Origin: Methylocaldum sp. 14B
Lineage (GTDB): Bacteria; Pseudomonadota; Gammaproteobacteria; Methylococcales; Methylococcaceae
Direction: 5' to 3'
DNA length: 64,000 nucleotides
Assembly: GCF_002005105.1 (NCBI RefSeq)
Contig: NZ_MSCV01000006.1
Location: 140,689 to 204,688 of the forward strand
Shown here in pieces: positions 54,401 to 62,826 of this stretch (the stretch's first letter is position 1; each line of letters begins with the position of its first letter). The translations under genes and the position numbers were made by a program. The notes beneath the pieces are model-generated. The model did not search any database. It was not told the origin of the DNA and saw only the letters and a program-made list of their open reading frames with translations.

Positions 54401-55263
54401 AATTCTACGCGCCTCGGCTGAACGGCACCTCGCTGGCAACGGAAGGCATCGCTCTCACCGGCGCCTGGGTGGACCGGGAGAAAGGCATGGTCGGCGTCAT
54501 CGCCCTGGAAATGGGCACCTCCTCGCGCCTCTGCGCCACCTGGAAACCCGGCGACCCGGTCGTGCTGATGGGACCGACCGGTGCGCCCACCGAGATACCC
54601 GAGGGCGAAACCGTGCTCCTGCTCGGCGGCGGCCTCGGCAATGCCGTGCTGTTCTCCATCGGCAAGGCGCTCCGCGAGAACGGCAACCGGGTTCTGTATT
54701 TCGCCGGCTACCGGAGCGCCCAGGATGTCTTCAAGGTCAAGGAAATCGAGGACGCTTCCGACGTGATCGTGTGGTCCGTCGACAAGGGCAAGGGCGGTAC
54801 TCCGATCTCCACCACCCGTCCGCAGGACAAATCCTTCGTCGGCAACATCGTGGAGGCTATGGTCGCCTACGCCAGCGGAGCCTTGGGGGAGATTCCCATT
54901 CCGCTCGATGCCGCCGACCGCATCATCGCGATCGGTTCGGACCGCATGATGGCGGCGGTCAAAGCGGCTCGGTTCGGAGTATTGCAGCCCTATCTCAAGG
55001 AAAACCACGTCGCCATAGGGTCCATCAACTCGCCCATGCAATGCATGATGAAAGGCGTGTGCGCCCAGTGCATGTGCAAGCAGACGGACCCGGAGACCGG
55101 CAAGGAGCGCTTCGTCTATACCTGTTTCAATCAGGACCAGGATCTGGACCAGGTCGATTTCCCGCACCTGAACGCCCGTTTGCGGCAGAACACGACTCTG
55201 GAGAAAGTGTCCAATTTATGGCTCGACTATCTCTTCGAGGCCAATCCGATGCCGCGCGATTGA
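51499..55263 (+). CDS. NfnAB-like fused flavoprotein oxidoreductase (1254 aa)
   Basis: One chain combines parts resembling both subunits of the bifurcating ferredoxin:NADP oxidoreductase Nfn. Residues 1-300 are a helical domain of unknown type. Next come two [4Fe-4S] sets as in GltD/NfnB: Cys317-x2-Cys320-x7-Cys328 with Cys351-Pro, and Cys391-x2-Cys394-x3-Cys398. A FAD/NAD(P) Rossmann pair starts at VLVVGLGPAG (458-463). From about residue 928 a ferredoxin-reductase fold follows (FQPGQFYRVQNFE, VLLLGGGLGNAVLFSIGKA), with a [2Fe-2S] set Cys1182, Cys1188, Cys1191, Cys1193 and Cys1209. It is expressed from a sigma-54 promoter opposite isc, so it probably links NAD(P)H to ferredoxin or flavodoxin for nitrogenase. 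Direction of electron flow and bifurcation are inferences. Confidence 0.8.
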   Translation: MNLTQRCATVGEPFARRDFTLGVPGFDYRDLYDPERLKELYDVFDETLAAEDPEVHRAYIACREDKDGKLPPAEVANALLSTAPYLGRFVARLFNVEGERETQCAAAAREFETVFAYKNSVVKRAAQKFDAEALAGFDLDELDSAIEDLKRISLEDGAPDLDPEQALAVVAMRLDALAKHYQAQAKGETASYQGDADADAAELRQSLKADDGARLRFAAALAEAEHPAFVQRLLDWVERWSYAALHHPTIRAKVTDWVSLKQPERIDYEHLVECHAEPRKGFEVLAGPLDKRRRRDGFALTDLRASAREANYEVDRCVICHERNNDYCSKGQRTKEGEFRHNPLDVTQIGCPLEERISEAFALKRQGDNIAALAMIVADNPMAPGTGHRICNECMKACVFQRVTEPVNIPQVETNILTDVLFMPYGFEIYSLLTRWNPLNLKRPYALPYNGKKVLVVGLGPAGYTLSHYLLNEGFGVVAIDALKIEPLPEELTGKDAGIPEAVDDFHMLYENLDERVLMGFGGVAEYGITVRWDKNFLKVVYLTLARRRNFSIYGGVRLGSTLSIDDAWELGFDHIAIASGAGKPTMIGLKNNLARGIRKASDFLMALQLSGAAKQSSLSNLQVRLPAGVIGGGLTATDAVTELLAYYPVQVEKTLDRYERLVARYGDTQVRSRFDGEELAILDEFLDHGRAVRAERWRAEATGETPDFEPLIRQWGGVTLFYRKGMNDSPAYRQNHEEIIKAMEEGLVFAEGMNPQEAITDEYGYLQAVRFEKLVKRDDGRWVDSGEQPVVPMRTLLVAAGTSPNTIYENEFPGTFQLDGNFFQRFEPAWSENGSPQMEAKNGWGMPKELVPAPFTSYGKDGKYITYYGDNHPVYAGNVVKAMASAKDGYPYVVKLFAEELSRLDAAAQSERDAELAAFQAQLDELLTARVVEVKRLTPTIVEIVIEAPMAARKFQPGQFYRVQNFEFYAPRLNGTSLATEGIALTGAWVDREKGMVGVIALEMGTSSRLCATWKPGDPVVLMGPTGAPTEIPEGETVLLLGGGLGNAVLFSIGKALRENGNRVLYFAGYRSAQDVFKVKEIEDASDVIVWSVDKGKGGTPISTTRPQDKSFVGNIVEAMVAYASGALGEIPIPLDAADRIIAIGSDRMMAAVKAARFGVLQPYLKENHVAIGSINSPMQCMMKGVCAQCMCKQTDPETGKERFVYTCFNQDQDLDQVDFPHLNARLRQNTTLEKVSNLWLDYLFEANPMPRD

Positions 55264-55287
55264 ACGACGATGATTTGAGGCATCTCC

Positions 55288-55536
55288 ATGTATATCTGTA
55301 TCTGCAAAGCGGTTACCGAAAGCCAAATCTGCGAGGCGATACGCTCGGGGGCGTGCACGCGCAAGGAGATCACCGACTGCCTCAACGTCGGCACCGCCTG
55401 CGGCAAGTGCAATCGCGAGATTCGTGATCTATTGCGCCTCGCCCGATCGGAGAGTGGCGGCATCCCGAGGGTGCGGGCGGGCGAGGCGGCGGGTTACGGA
55501 AGCCGGGCAAGCGGCGGTCAGGAGCTCCGCTTGTAA
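55288..55536 (+). CDS. Bacterioferritin-associated ferredoxin-like protein (Bfd)
   Basis: This 82-residue protein has the BFD ligand pattern Cys4-x-Cys6 and Cys38-x2-Cys41 (MYICICK...CGKC). The last 30 residues are an unstructured extension. Bfd releases iron from bacterioferritin by electron transfer. Here, 24 nt after the NfnAB-like gene, it may act as that enzyme's redox partner or in iron supply. The same domain is fused to NifE in this window. Confidence 0.9.
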   Translation: MYICICKAVTESQICEAIRSGACTRKEITDCLNVGTACGKCNREIRDLLRLARSESGGIPRVRAGEAAGYGSRASGGQELRL

Positions 55537-56155
55537 GAACCGCCGGCTTTAGCGTTCGGCAGGTTGGTTCGGTATTCGGGGACGGCCATTTTCAGCGGGA
55601 AGCAAAGTCGTCCCAGCTTAGAGAACGTTTTGGTATTCGCCATGTTTTGCCGCGGAACGGTTGTTAGGTCGCCGTTTCGCGGTCTTTTTTTCATTTGGTT
55701 TTCGGGTTTGCGGCCGTAAGTTCCAGATCTAAGTTCGTGCTCGACTATCCACAATTCCCGTGGACAACCCTGTGGATAAGCTTGGGGATGGACAGCGCGG
55801 TCGCCCATTTCTTCGGGGTATTCGTCAGCTTGGTCAGGTTCTGTTCAAGTTTGATGACAAATTGCTATGTCATTGATTGTTCGGGCGCATCAGCGACCTG
55901 ACCTTGAATCAAAGGCTTAGGACCGGCATGTCGGCAGAAAACGGCACACGACGAGATTGTTTGATTCTGACAGTGGATAACGGACCGCCCCTGTATCGAA
56001 TCCGTCGCAGCATAAGCCGATCTATATTGTTTCCATAGGATGGCATTATGCTAAAAGAAAAAAGCGATTATTTCCTATTTAGGTACGAAAATAGCCAGCA
56101 CAGCCCCGAAGTTTTGGTTATGATTATTTCCGTAATTTAAATGATGGAGGTGGTT
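55537..56155. other. Intergenic stretch with no recognised gene
   Basis: A T-run at 55684-55691 after GCGGTC is a possible weak terminator for the Bfd gene. The rest is low in GC near 56030-56150 and lacks codon-biased frames. No repeat of the window's families was found. Confidence 0.35.
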
Positions 56156-56359
56156 ATGCATATTTTGTTGCTTATTGGGATCGTCCCATTCGTATTGCTG
56201 TTCGTGGCGGTAAGTTTTTTTGTTTTGATGGCGGTGGCCGCTGCCGTAGTTGAATTCCCGCTGATCGTGCTCTTGCTGATCGCCGTGGGGCTCGGTTTAA
56301 GTCGCAAAGTCCTGCCGAATCTGAGCAAAAAGCCGAACACGCTATGCGAGCAGATGTAA
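56156..56359 (+). CDS. Small membrane protein (67 aa)
   Basis: The ATG at 56156 lies 6 nt after GGAGGT. The product has two hydrophobic helices (ILLLIGIVPFVLLFVAVSFF and EFPLIVLLLIAVGLGL) and a short basic tail (SRKVLPNLSKKPN). It resembles small inner-membrane proteins of unknown role. A good terminator follows 26 nt after the stop, so it is its own unit. Confidence 0.65.
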   Translation: MHILLLIGIVPFVLLFVAVSFFVLMAVAAAVVEFPLIVLLLIAVGLGLSRKVLPNLSKKPNTLCEQM

Positions 56360-56385
56360 TGCCTTGGTTCTTATCAACGTTGACC

Positions 56386-56420
56386 AAATCCCAGTCCCTT
56401 CGGCTGGGATTTGTTGTTTT
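56386..56420 (+). terminator. Rho-independent terminator
   Basis: A perfect 9-bp stem AAATCCCAG/CTGGGATTT (56386-56394, 56404-56412) with a TCCCTTCGG loop, then GTTGTTTT. It closes the small membrane-protein gene. Confidence 0.8.
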
Positions 56421-56441
56421 AGCGACCTGAAAATCGTTTCT

Positions 56442-56457
56442 TGTAGCCTTTCCGACA
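56442..56457. promoter_or_regulatory. NifA-type site upstream of the 56682 gene
   Basis: TGT-N10-ACA is exact. It is only 43 nt from the -24 box, closer than usual, so its use is less certain than the others. Confidence 0.5.
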
Positions 56458-56499
56458 GGTGAAAGGCGAGTAGCCTTTTAGAAATCAACAAGCTAGAAG

Positions 56500-56514
56500 T
56501 GGCATTGCCATTGC
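56500..56514 (+). promoter_or_regulatory. Sigma-54 promoter upstream of the 56682 gene
   Basis: TGGCAT-TGCCA-TTGC followed by TT is a full -24/-12 consensus, 168 nt before the ATG at 56682. Confidence 0.8.
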
Positions 56515-56681
56515 TTGATTCCTGGCGGACCAAAGCCGATGGGATCAGGCATGAAATCGACCATAAACTTCACCCGACTGCTTCACAAAACGGTTTCCGA
56601 GCCTAGCAAGGAGCCGAAACCCGGGACTCCGCTTCGCGGAACCGCCGAACCGAGCCTTGGTTGAATCGCTGGGGCCCTGAC

Positions 56682-57059
56682 ATGAATACTACCGAGCCGA
56701 TGATGAAAGCCCATCAGCTTTTGGGCGAAGCTATTTGCGCGCGGCTGATCACGGAAATTCACGGATTGGGGTTTCTGCCGGAACAGATCACGATGAAACC
56801 GGTTTTCAGCGAGGCTCGCTTCGAAACCAGCCGCGATCCTTTCAGCGGCAAGGATACCCTTTGTGCCTATTGGCACCATCCGAACGGACACCGGGTCGGC
56901 GAGATGAAGTTTCATGCCGATGGCACCTTCTTCGCCGAATACGATGTCGTTTTGCCACACCCTAAAGACCCGCGCTGGTTCGTAGAGGGCGTGGTCGCCT
57001 GGGGGCGTGATGATGTCATCAAATCGGAACCTAAGCTGTTGCCTGCGCTAGGGGATTGA
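56682..57059 (+). CDS. Hypothetical protein (125 aa) behind a sigma-54 promoter
   Basis: The protein starts MNTTEPMMKAHQLLGEAICA and contains ITMKPVFSEARFETSRDPF, then a CAYWHHPNGHRVGEMKFHAD segment and EYDVVLPHPKDPRWFVEGVV. It is soluble. I do not recognise the family. The strong -24/-12 element and a possible NifA site place it in the nif regulon. It precedes the DUF364 gene, which might be co-transcribed across a 353-nt gap. Confidence 0.7.
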   Translation: MNTTEPMMKAHQLLGEAICARLITEIHGLGFLPEQITMKPVFSEARFETSRDPFSGKDTLCAYWHHPNGHRVGEMKFHADGTFFAEYDVVLPHPKDPRWFVEGVVAWGRDDVIKSEPKLLPALGD

Positions 57060-57412
57060 TTATGCCTCGTCGCAAAGAGCCATTTTGATATACGCGGTTC
57101 CCGATCAAAAAAGGCTTCGCAGGCGCGGCTCATCCCATACAGGCTACCGTTGAAACTCAGTGCATAGGGTGGTTCGCACAGCACAAACCACCGAAACCGC
57201 ATCCTCGGATTTTTACCGCTGCGTTGTAGGATGGGTACCGGATCGATGACAGCGCCATTCGGCCGGAACTCGAATCGGACAAACCCCGTTTGCCGTCGAG
57301 CCGAGGCGCGGATGGTCCTGATCAAACCGTTTGATCAAGCGAAGCCCGGCCGCTGGGCCAGTAAAGTGCAGCGTCCTCGTCGAAAGATCCTCCAACGCCC
57401 ATCAGGCAGACC
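57060..57412. other. Intergenic stretch upstream of the DUF364 gene
   Basis: No gene is supported. TTGATCAAACGGTTTGATCAA-like inverted sequence lies at 57320-57338 (ATCAAACCGTTTGAT). A weak -24/-12-like GGGCCA-N5-GTGC is at 57355-57369, not strong enough to call. Confidence 0.35.
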
Positions 57413-58402
57413 ATGAACAATCCTTACGAAATCTACGATCTGTTACAGGATTACGCCTCCAGTCCATCGCCGGTTCGGGAGGTATTGATCGGGCTGGTAT
57501 GGACCTATTGCGAGGCCGACGCCGTCGGATTGGCAATGAGTCCCGGCATCCCCACCCGGACGCTGCCCTGGGCCGGGACCCTGAGCGGAAAATCCCTCTC
57601 CGGACTGGTAGCGTGGGTTCGCGACTTCGATCCCTATCGGGCGACGATCGGCATGGCGGCCGTTAATGCCGGTATCAATCGCCTGCAACTTCCGCCGCCC
57701 GGCGTTACGCTGGCGCCCCACCCGGAAGGCGGGAACAATCTAGCGGTTTTCGAACACTTCTTGTCCGAAATGAAAGGACGGCGCGTCGTCGTGATCGGCC
57801 GCTATCCGGGGCTGGATCGATTTGCCGCCGAGCACGGGCTGGACCTCACCGTACTGGAGCGCCAGCCGGTGCCGGGCGACCTGCCCGATGCAGCCTGCGA
57901 GTATCTGCTACCCGAGGCGGAATGGGTATTCATCACGGCGAGTTCGATTCCCAACAAGACTTTCCCGCGTTTGGCCGAGCTGTCCCGCAACGCCGTCAGC
58001 GTGCTGATGGGGCCGACTACGCCGTGGCTGCCGGAGTTCTACCATTTCGGCATCGATTATCTGGCCGGCGTCGAAATGTCCGACCATGAATCCCTGCGCC
58101 GAACCGTGGCGGAAGGCGGCGGCGTGAGGATCTTCGAAACAGGCTTGCGCTACCGCGTAGCGCCGCTCACGCCCGCCGCCACCCAGGAATGGACGCGCCA
58201 GCTCATCGCCCGCACCGTACAGGAGAAGGAAAGTCTGAAACGGGATATGACCGCGTGGTATGACGCTGGAAATTCCCAGCGCTTCCCCGATTACGATCGT
58301 CTCGAAGCCTCCAATACCCGATTATCCCGGCTCGACACCTGTTTCAAGCGGCTGTGGGACGAGCATCGCGATCGATCGGCCGAACCGCAGACGGGGCTCT
58401 AG
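57413..58402 (+). CDS. DUF364 (putative heavy-metal chelation) protein
   Basis: This 329-residue protein has an N-terminal DUF4213-like part (ADAVGLAMSPGIPTRTLPWA, then FDPYRATIGMAAVNAGINR) and a DUF364 Rossmann-like part (VVVIGRYPGLDRFA, FITASSIPNKTFPRLAELS, VLMGPTTPWLPEFYHFGID). The last 70 residues are a helical extension. The family is thought to bind metals, and some members occur near nitrogenase genes. A role in molybdenum or iron handling is possible here but inferred from context. Confidence 0.82.
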   Translation: MNNPYEIYDLLQDYASSPSPVREVLIGLVWTYCEADAVGLAMSPGIPTRTLPWAGTLSGKSLSGLVAWVRDFDPYRATIGMAAVNAGINRLQLPPPGVTLAPHPEGGNNLAVFEHFLSEMKGRRVVVIGRYPGLDRFAAEHGLDLTVLERQPVPGDLPDAACEYLLPEAEWVFITASSIPNKTFPRLAELSRNAVSVLMGPTTPWLPEFYHFGIDYLAGVEMSDHESLRRTVAEGGGVRIFETGLRYRVAPLTPAATQEWTRQLIARTVQEKESLKRDMTAWYDAGNSQRFPDYDRLEASNTRLSRLDTCFKRLWDEHRDRSAEPQTGL

Positions 58403-58408
58403 TCAAAC

Positions 58409-58439
58409 CCTTACTTGCCGAGGTAAGGATTTCGTTTTA
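58409..58439 (+). terminator. Rho-independent terminator of the DUF364 gene
   Basis: A 6-bp stem CCTTAC/GTAAGG (58409-58414, 58423-58428) is followed by ATTTCGTTTTA. It starts 7 nt after the stop codon. Confidence 0.65.
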
Positions 58440-58596
58440 TTTTCCTCACAAACACTAAGTTAACTTTATTTGGGGACGAGGGATGGCCTTCGGCCGATGG
58501 CCCATGAAAAGGGGACTGGGCCATTTTCTACTTAGCGTTTAATCTGTTACCGCCCTGGACATTTCAGTACGAGTGTGGGTACCTGGACACGAACGG

Positions 58597-58757
58597 CTAG
58601 AGCGTTTTCCGAATCAGTGTAAGGGATTCGTGCCAGGAGGGGAGAACGTAGGTCGGCAATCCCTTGCCGACAAAGCCCTTCGCCGAGCCGATACGTCGGC
58701 AAGGGATTGCCGACCTACATATCCGAATCCCTTACACTGATTCGGAAAACGCTCTAG
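58597..58757. mobile_element. MITE-like element A, intact copy (161 bp)
   Basis: Perfect 34-bp terminal inverted repeats (58597-58630 and 58724-58757) begin with CTAGAGCGTTTTCC. The centre has a REP pair (GTAGGTCGGCAATCCCTTGC...). There is no gene. A damaged copy is at 38087-38322. CTAG at both ends may be a target duplication or the element end. Confidence 0.8.
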
Positions 58758-58903
58758 ACGCAATGGTATCCGGGTAAATAAAGGTATAAAACACAATAAC
58801 AGATTGGTGCCGGGCGACTGCGTTATTTCTCGGCGATGGCGGATGCCGAAACGTATCGCCTTGGAAACGACATAATCAACTCATAGAGCGGGAGGAGGTA
58901 ATT

Positions 58904-59434
58904 GTGGATCAATTTGAACTTAAAGATCTTTTCCAAACTTTGGCGAGCGACGAATTTCGACCTGTATTAATCATCGCAGCGATCGCCATTTTATTAATCA
59001 TTCTGCTTATCGTGTATTTGCTCGTGCGCAGCCGAGGTAAACGCGCCATCGTTGTGGACAAAATGCCGGTGGATTTACGGAAAGCGCCGGAGAACGAAAC
59101 GCGGGCTGACTCGCCGAAAGCACCGGCAAGAGAAATGCGGGTCGATTCGCCGAAAACGCCGGCGAACGCGATGCGGATGGATGCGCCGAGAGCATCGGTA
59201 GCCAGGCGGCCTCGCCATAGTATTCCGGAGGATTCGGTGCTCAGGCGACATCATATAAACCATATTAAATACATGATCGAGACGACCACCTTTCCACGTC
59301 CGACCGATAGCGTGCTGCGCCGCCATTACGACCATTTGATCGCGAGCGAGCTGGAAGCTTGCCTAGGCAACGAGGCTCTCATGGACAGGTTGATTTCGCG
59401 TTACGAGGAACACAGGCGGAACGCGCGAAGCTAG
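58904..59434 (+). CDS. Membrane-anchored protein with a duplicated DSVLRRH motif
   Basis: This 176-residue protein starts at GTG after GGAGGAGGT. It has an N-terminal membrane helix (VLIIAAIAILLIILLIVYLL), then a linker of near-repeats (KAPENETRADSP, KAPAREMRVDSP, KTPANAMRMDAP). The C-terminal part holds two copies of a motif: DSVLRRHHINHIKYMI and DSVLRRHYDHLIASEL. I do not recognise a named family. The anchor and linker suggest it displays the small domain in the cytoplasm or periplasm. Its function is unknown. Confidence 0.75.
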   Translation: MDQFELKDLFQTLASDEFRPVLIIAAIAILLIILLIVYLLVRSRGKRAIVVDKMPVDLRKAPENETRADSPKAPAREMRVDSPKTPANAMRMDAPRASVARRPRHSIPEDSVLRRHHINHIKYMIETTTFPRPTDSVLRRHYDHLIASELEACLGNEALMDRLISRYEEHRRNARS

Positions 59435-59671
59435 AGCATTTCATCCGCATTAACAGTATTCCGCGCGGAATGCGCCGTATTCGGCAATCCTTTTGCCGAC
59501 GATTCGTCGTGTCGGAAAATCCTTTGCGTCGGGAAGGGATTCCCAACCTGCCGAGCCGGCATGGGCTGAATAAGAAACGTAGGATGCGGTGACCGAAGGG
59601 AGCCGCCCTGCGACTCGGCTCAGGACAGGCATCTTTCGAACATAGGGCGGCAATCCTTTTGCCGGCGAATC
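59435..59671. repeat. Degenerate repeat remnants before nifA
   Basis: Fragments of the common families: TATTCGGCAATCCTTTTGCC, GTCGGGAAGGGATTCCCAACC, AGGATGCGGTGACCGAAGG and GGCGGCAATCCTTTTGCCGGC. No gene or clear terminator for nifA is visible. Confidence 0.5.
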
Positions 59672-61204
59672 CTAAATCCGCTTCATCTTGATGTTCAGGG
59701 TTCTTACCCGATAGGCGATCTGGCGCGGAGTCATGTTCAGCAGGCGGGCGGCCTTGGCTTGCACCCAGCCGGTTTGCTCCAGCGCGGCGATGACTTGTTC
59801 TCTTTCGTCCATCCCCTCTAGGTTGAACTCCGGCGTTCTGGCAGCCGGTCCGGTAACCGAGATTTCATCGTCCTCCAGACCGGTCATGGCAATGACGTCG
59901 CGGTCGATGATCCCGTCCGGGCTCATGATGGCGGCCCGCTCCAGACAGTTTTCCAATTCTCTGACGTTGCCCGGCCAGTCGTGACGCATCAGGAGCCGGA
60001 TGGCGCTTTCCTTGATGATCAACGGTCTTCCGCCCTGTTGCTGGGAGATTCGCTTGAGCAGGAAATCGGCAAGGTCCGGAATGTCCTCGAGCCGTTCCCG
60101 CAGCGCCGGCATGAAAATCGGCATGACGTTGAGGCGATAGTAGAGGTCTTCCCGAAAACGGCCGGCCTCGACTTCTTCCTCGAGATTGCGGTTGGTGGCG
60201 GCGATGATGCGAACCTGCACCTTGAGCGTCTGGGTACCGCCGACGCGGTCGAACTCGCCTTCCTGAATGATGCGCAGCAGCTTGGCTTGAAACGTGGGGG
60301 AAGTTTCGCCGATCTCGTCCAGGAAGATCGTGCCGTGGTTGGCCAGTTCGAAACGTCCCTTGCGCTGGCTGATGGCGCCGGAGAACGCGCCCTTCTCGTG
60401 GCCGAACAGTTCCGATTCCAGCAGGTTGTCCGGAAGAGCGGCGCAATTGAGTTTGACGAAAGGGCCGCCGGCGCAGGCCGAGTTGTAGTGAATGGCGTTG
60501 GCGATCGCCTCCTTGCCGGTGCCGGATTCGCCGCGAATCAAGACGGTGGTGTTCCATTTCGCGACCTGCCGGACCAGTTCGAAAACCCGCAGCATGGCCG
60601 GAGTGCGGCCGACGATGTTGTCGAAGCCGTAATTCCTGCGGAGGCTCTGTTTCAACTGATCGCGCTCCGCGACCAGATCGAGCTGCTTTTGCTCCATGCT
60701 GCGCAAAAGGCCCACGCTTTGCGCGATCAGATTGGCGACCATTTCCAGGAACCGTGCGCGGGCGTCGAGCAATTTCGCGTCCACCGGCTGTGCCGCCAAC
60801 ACGCCGACGACCTCGTCGTCGCCGACGCGGATAGGCGATCCGATAAACGGCAGCGTCGGATCGTACAGGCCCAGCTTGCCCAGGAAACGCGGCTCGTCGG
60901 CGATGCGTTCCACCACGATGGTGCGCCCCGCATCCAGGATCGTGCCGATGAGTCCTTCCCCCGGTTCGTAGCGGACCGGCTTTCGGGTTTCGACGCCGTC
61001 GCTGCGCAGCACCGAGCAGACCTCGAACGCGTCGCTTTCCTGTTCCCTGAGAGCCAGCATTCCGGAGCGCATGTCGGCGCACTCCTGCAATATCTCGAGA
61101 ATGGCTTCCAGTTTTTCCTTCAGCCCCAAAGGTCGATTGAGTACTTGGCTGACCTGGTAAAGGGCGTCCAGTTCGCGCTCGATCAGTTGAGTACGCTCAT
61201 CCAT
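59672..61204 (-). CDS. nifA: Nif-specific transcriptional activator NifA
   Basis: This 510-residue activator works with sigma-54. Residues 10-170 are the GAF domain, about 200-440 the AAA+ domain with [14 protein letters not shown] (Walker A) and the sigma-54-contact GAFSGA loop, and the C-terminus has the Fis-type helix-turn-helix [20 protein letters not shown]. The interdomain linker lacks the Cys-x4-Cys of the oxygen-sensitive alphaproteobacterial NifA, so control by NifL is expected. It overlaps nifL by 8 nt. Confidence 0.97.
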   Translation of the reverse strand: MDERTQLIERELDALYQVSQVLNRPLGLKEKLEAILEILQECADMRSGMLALREQESDAFEVCSVLRSDGVETRKPVRYEPGEGLIGTILDAGRTIVVERIADEPRFLGKLGLYDPTLPFIGSPIRVGDDEVVGVLAAQPVDAKLLDARARFLEMVANLIAQSVGLLRSMEQKQLDLVAERDQLKQSLRRNYGFDNIVGRTPAMLRVFELVRQVAKWNTTVLIRGESGTGKEAIANAIHYNSACAGGPFVKLNCAALPDNLLESELFGHEKGAFSGAISQRKGRFELANHGTIFLDEIGETSPTFQAKLLRIIQEGEFDRVGGTQTLKVQVRIIAATNRNLEEEVEAGRFREDLYYRLNVMPIFMPALRERLEDIPDLADFLLKRISQQQGGRPLIIKESAIRLLMRHDWPGNVRELENCLERAAIMSPDGIIDRDVIAMTGLEDDEISVTGPAARTPEFNLEGMDEREQVIAALEQTGWVQAKAARLLNMTPRQIAYRVRTLNIKMKRI

Positions 61205-62792
61205 GGTCGGAAGCCTTCTCCGGTACGAACATCATGTTGTGGATATTGAATTGGATACGCACTCGGCATCCGTCCCGATAGCTGGGATCGATCCGGATCA
61301 GTCCAAGGTGTTGATTGATAACTTCCTGGGCCATGGTCAAACCGGTGCCCGAATGCCCGCCATGGCCGTCGTTCTTGGTGGAGAAAAACGGTTCGAAGAC
61401 CTTGATGCGCAGTTCGTCGGGAATGCCGGGGCCGGTATCCTCGATGGAGACATGCAGCAAATGTTTGTCGGACCACGTGGAAATGCGCAGTTCGCGGGTG
61501 ACGATGCCGCTCTGGTTCATTGCTTCGATGGCATTTTCGATAATCTGCTTGAACATGGTGCGGAGGTGGCTCTCCTGGCCCATCAACGCGGGCAGCACCG
61601 GGGTCGGCTTCCACTCGACGACGATGCCGCTGGCGAGGAGCCGTTCGGTCAATAGCACGATGGTTTCGTGCAGCAACTGGTTCAGATTGACTGGCGTCAT
61701 GGCCGAGGTGTTGCTTTCCGGTATGCATCGCTTCATGTGGGCGACGGACTGTTCGCCGGCCAAGCGGATCTGATCCAGAATGTCGACCAGCGCGATGTTG
61801 CGGTCATCGAGCCCACGCCGCGTCAGCATGGTCTTGGCCGCTTTGAGCAGATTGATGGGGCCCTGTATATGGTGAATGGCTCCCGACAGCGTTTCGCGAA
61901 GACGCTGGGTTTTCTCTTCCTCCGCCATCAATGCCTTGAGCGCATTGATGCGGATTTCCTCGGCGTGCTTTTTTTGTTGGGTGATGTCGGTCAGGGTGAG
62001 CAGCAGATAAGTGTGGCTATTTTCGTGAAAGAACGCCTCGACACGGTCGTCTTCCTGGCAGAACCAGCTGCCGGCGCAGGCATACCAGCGGGGCGCGTGA
62101 TGCCCGCCGCGGTCGAAACGGACTTCGCGGTTATGAAAGCCGGATTTTTTCTTTTTCATCCGCTCCCATTCTTCCGCCATGTCTTCCCGCAGGATATCGA
62201 TGAACGTCCTGGCCGGGTCGCTGAGGCCCAGATCGCTGGACAGGGTCTTGTACATCTTGTTGTCCAGCACCACACGGTCGGATTCGTCCAAAAGCACGGT
62301 CGCGACCGGAATCGAATCGACCACCGTCTCGATGAGCACTTTCTGCTGATTGACCCTTTGCTCCAGCCGGTACATTTCCGTGATGTCTCGGTGCATGCCG
62401 ATGTAGTGGGTGGTCTCGTGCCGGTCGTTCAGAATGGGGGCGATGGTGAGATCGGCCAGATAGCGGCGGCCGTCCTTGTGACGGTTGAGCAGATAGCCTT
62501 GCCAGGTCTGCTGCGACTTGATGCGGTTCCAAAGCTCGTCGTATACAGCCTTCGGCGTGTTCTTGTCGGACAGCATGGACTCGTTTCGGCCGATGCTCTC
62601 TTCTGGTGCATACCCGGTAACACGCGTGAACGCCTGATTCACGTACAGAATATTGGCCTTGTCGTCCGTGATCGAAATGGCCACCGGCGCTTGTTCCACG
62701 GTTTCCGCGAACAGAGCCAGCATGCGATTGTCGGCCAGTACGGACTTCCCCAACGGCTCGGGCGGCGGGTTATTGGAAGATTGTTTGGACAC
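61197..62792 (-). CDS. nifL: Redox- and nitrogen-sensing anti-activator NifL
   Basis: This 531-residue protein (GTG start) inhibits NifA under oxygen or fixed nitrogen. PAS1 (about 25-135) has NQAFTRVTGYAPEESIGRNE, the FAD pocket region. PAS2 follows (about 150-280), then a histidine-kinase-like part with IHHIQGPINLL, and a GHKL ATPase end with NAIEAM, DTGPGIP and GHSGTGLTMA. A sigma-54 promoter ends only 8 nt upstream of the ATG at 62819; the transcript would start near or inside that codon, so the GTG at 62792, preceded by GAGG, is the better start. Confidence 0.92.
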   Translation of the reverse strand: MSKQSSNNPPPEPLGKSVLADNRMLALFAETVEQAPVAISITDDKANILYVNQAFTRVTGYAPEESIGRNESMLSDKNTPKAVYDELWNRIKSQQTWQGYLLNRHKDGRRYLADLTIAPILNDRHETTHYIGMHRDITEMYRLEQRVNQQKVLIETVVDSIPVATVLLDESDRVVLDNKMYKTLSSDLGLSDPARTFIDILREDMAEEWERMKKKKSGFHNREVRFDRGGHHAPRWYACAGSWFCQEDDRVEAFFHENSHTYLLLTLTDITQQKKHAEEIRINALKALMAEEEKTQRLRETLSGAIHHIQGPINLLKAAKTMLTRRGLDDRNIALVDILDQIRLAGEQSVAHMKRCIPESNTSAMTPVNLNQLLHETIVLLTERLLASGIVVEWKPTPVLPALMGQESHLRTMFKQIIENAIEAMNQSGIVTRELRISTWSDKHLLHVSIEDTGPGIPDELRIKVFEPFFSTKNDGHGGHSGTGLTMAQEVINQHLGLIRIDPSYRDGCRVRIQFNIHNMMFVPEKASDHG

Positions 62793-62826
62793 GAGCGCCT
62801 CTTCGGTGCAATTTTTCATCGATTAA

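Noticed and set aside
57355..57369. Sigma-54-like GGGCCA-N5-GTGC upstream of the DUF364 gene
   Set aside because: Only the GG and GC fit; the rest departs from consensus, and no NifA site is nearby.
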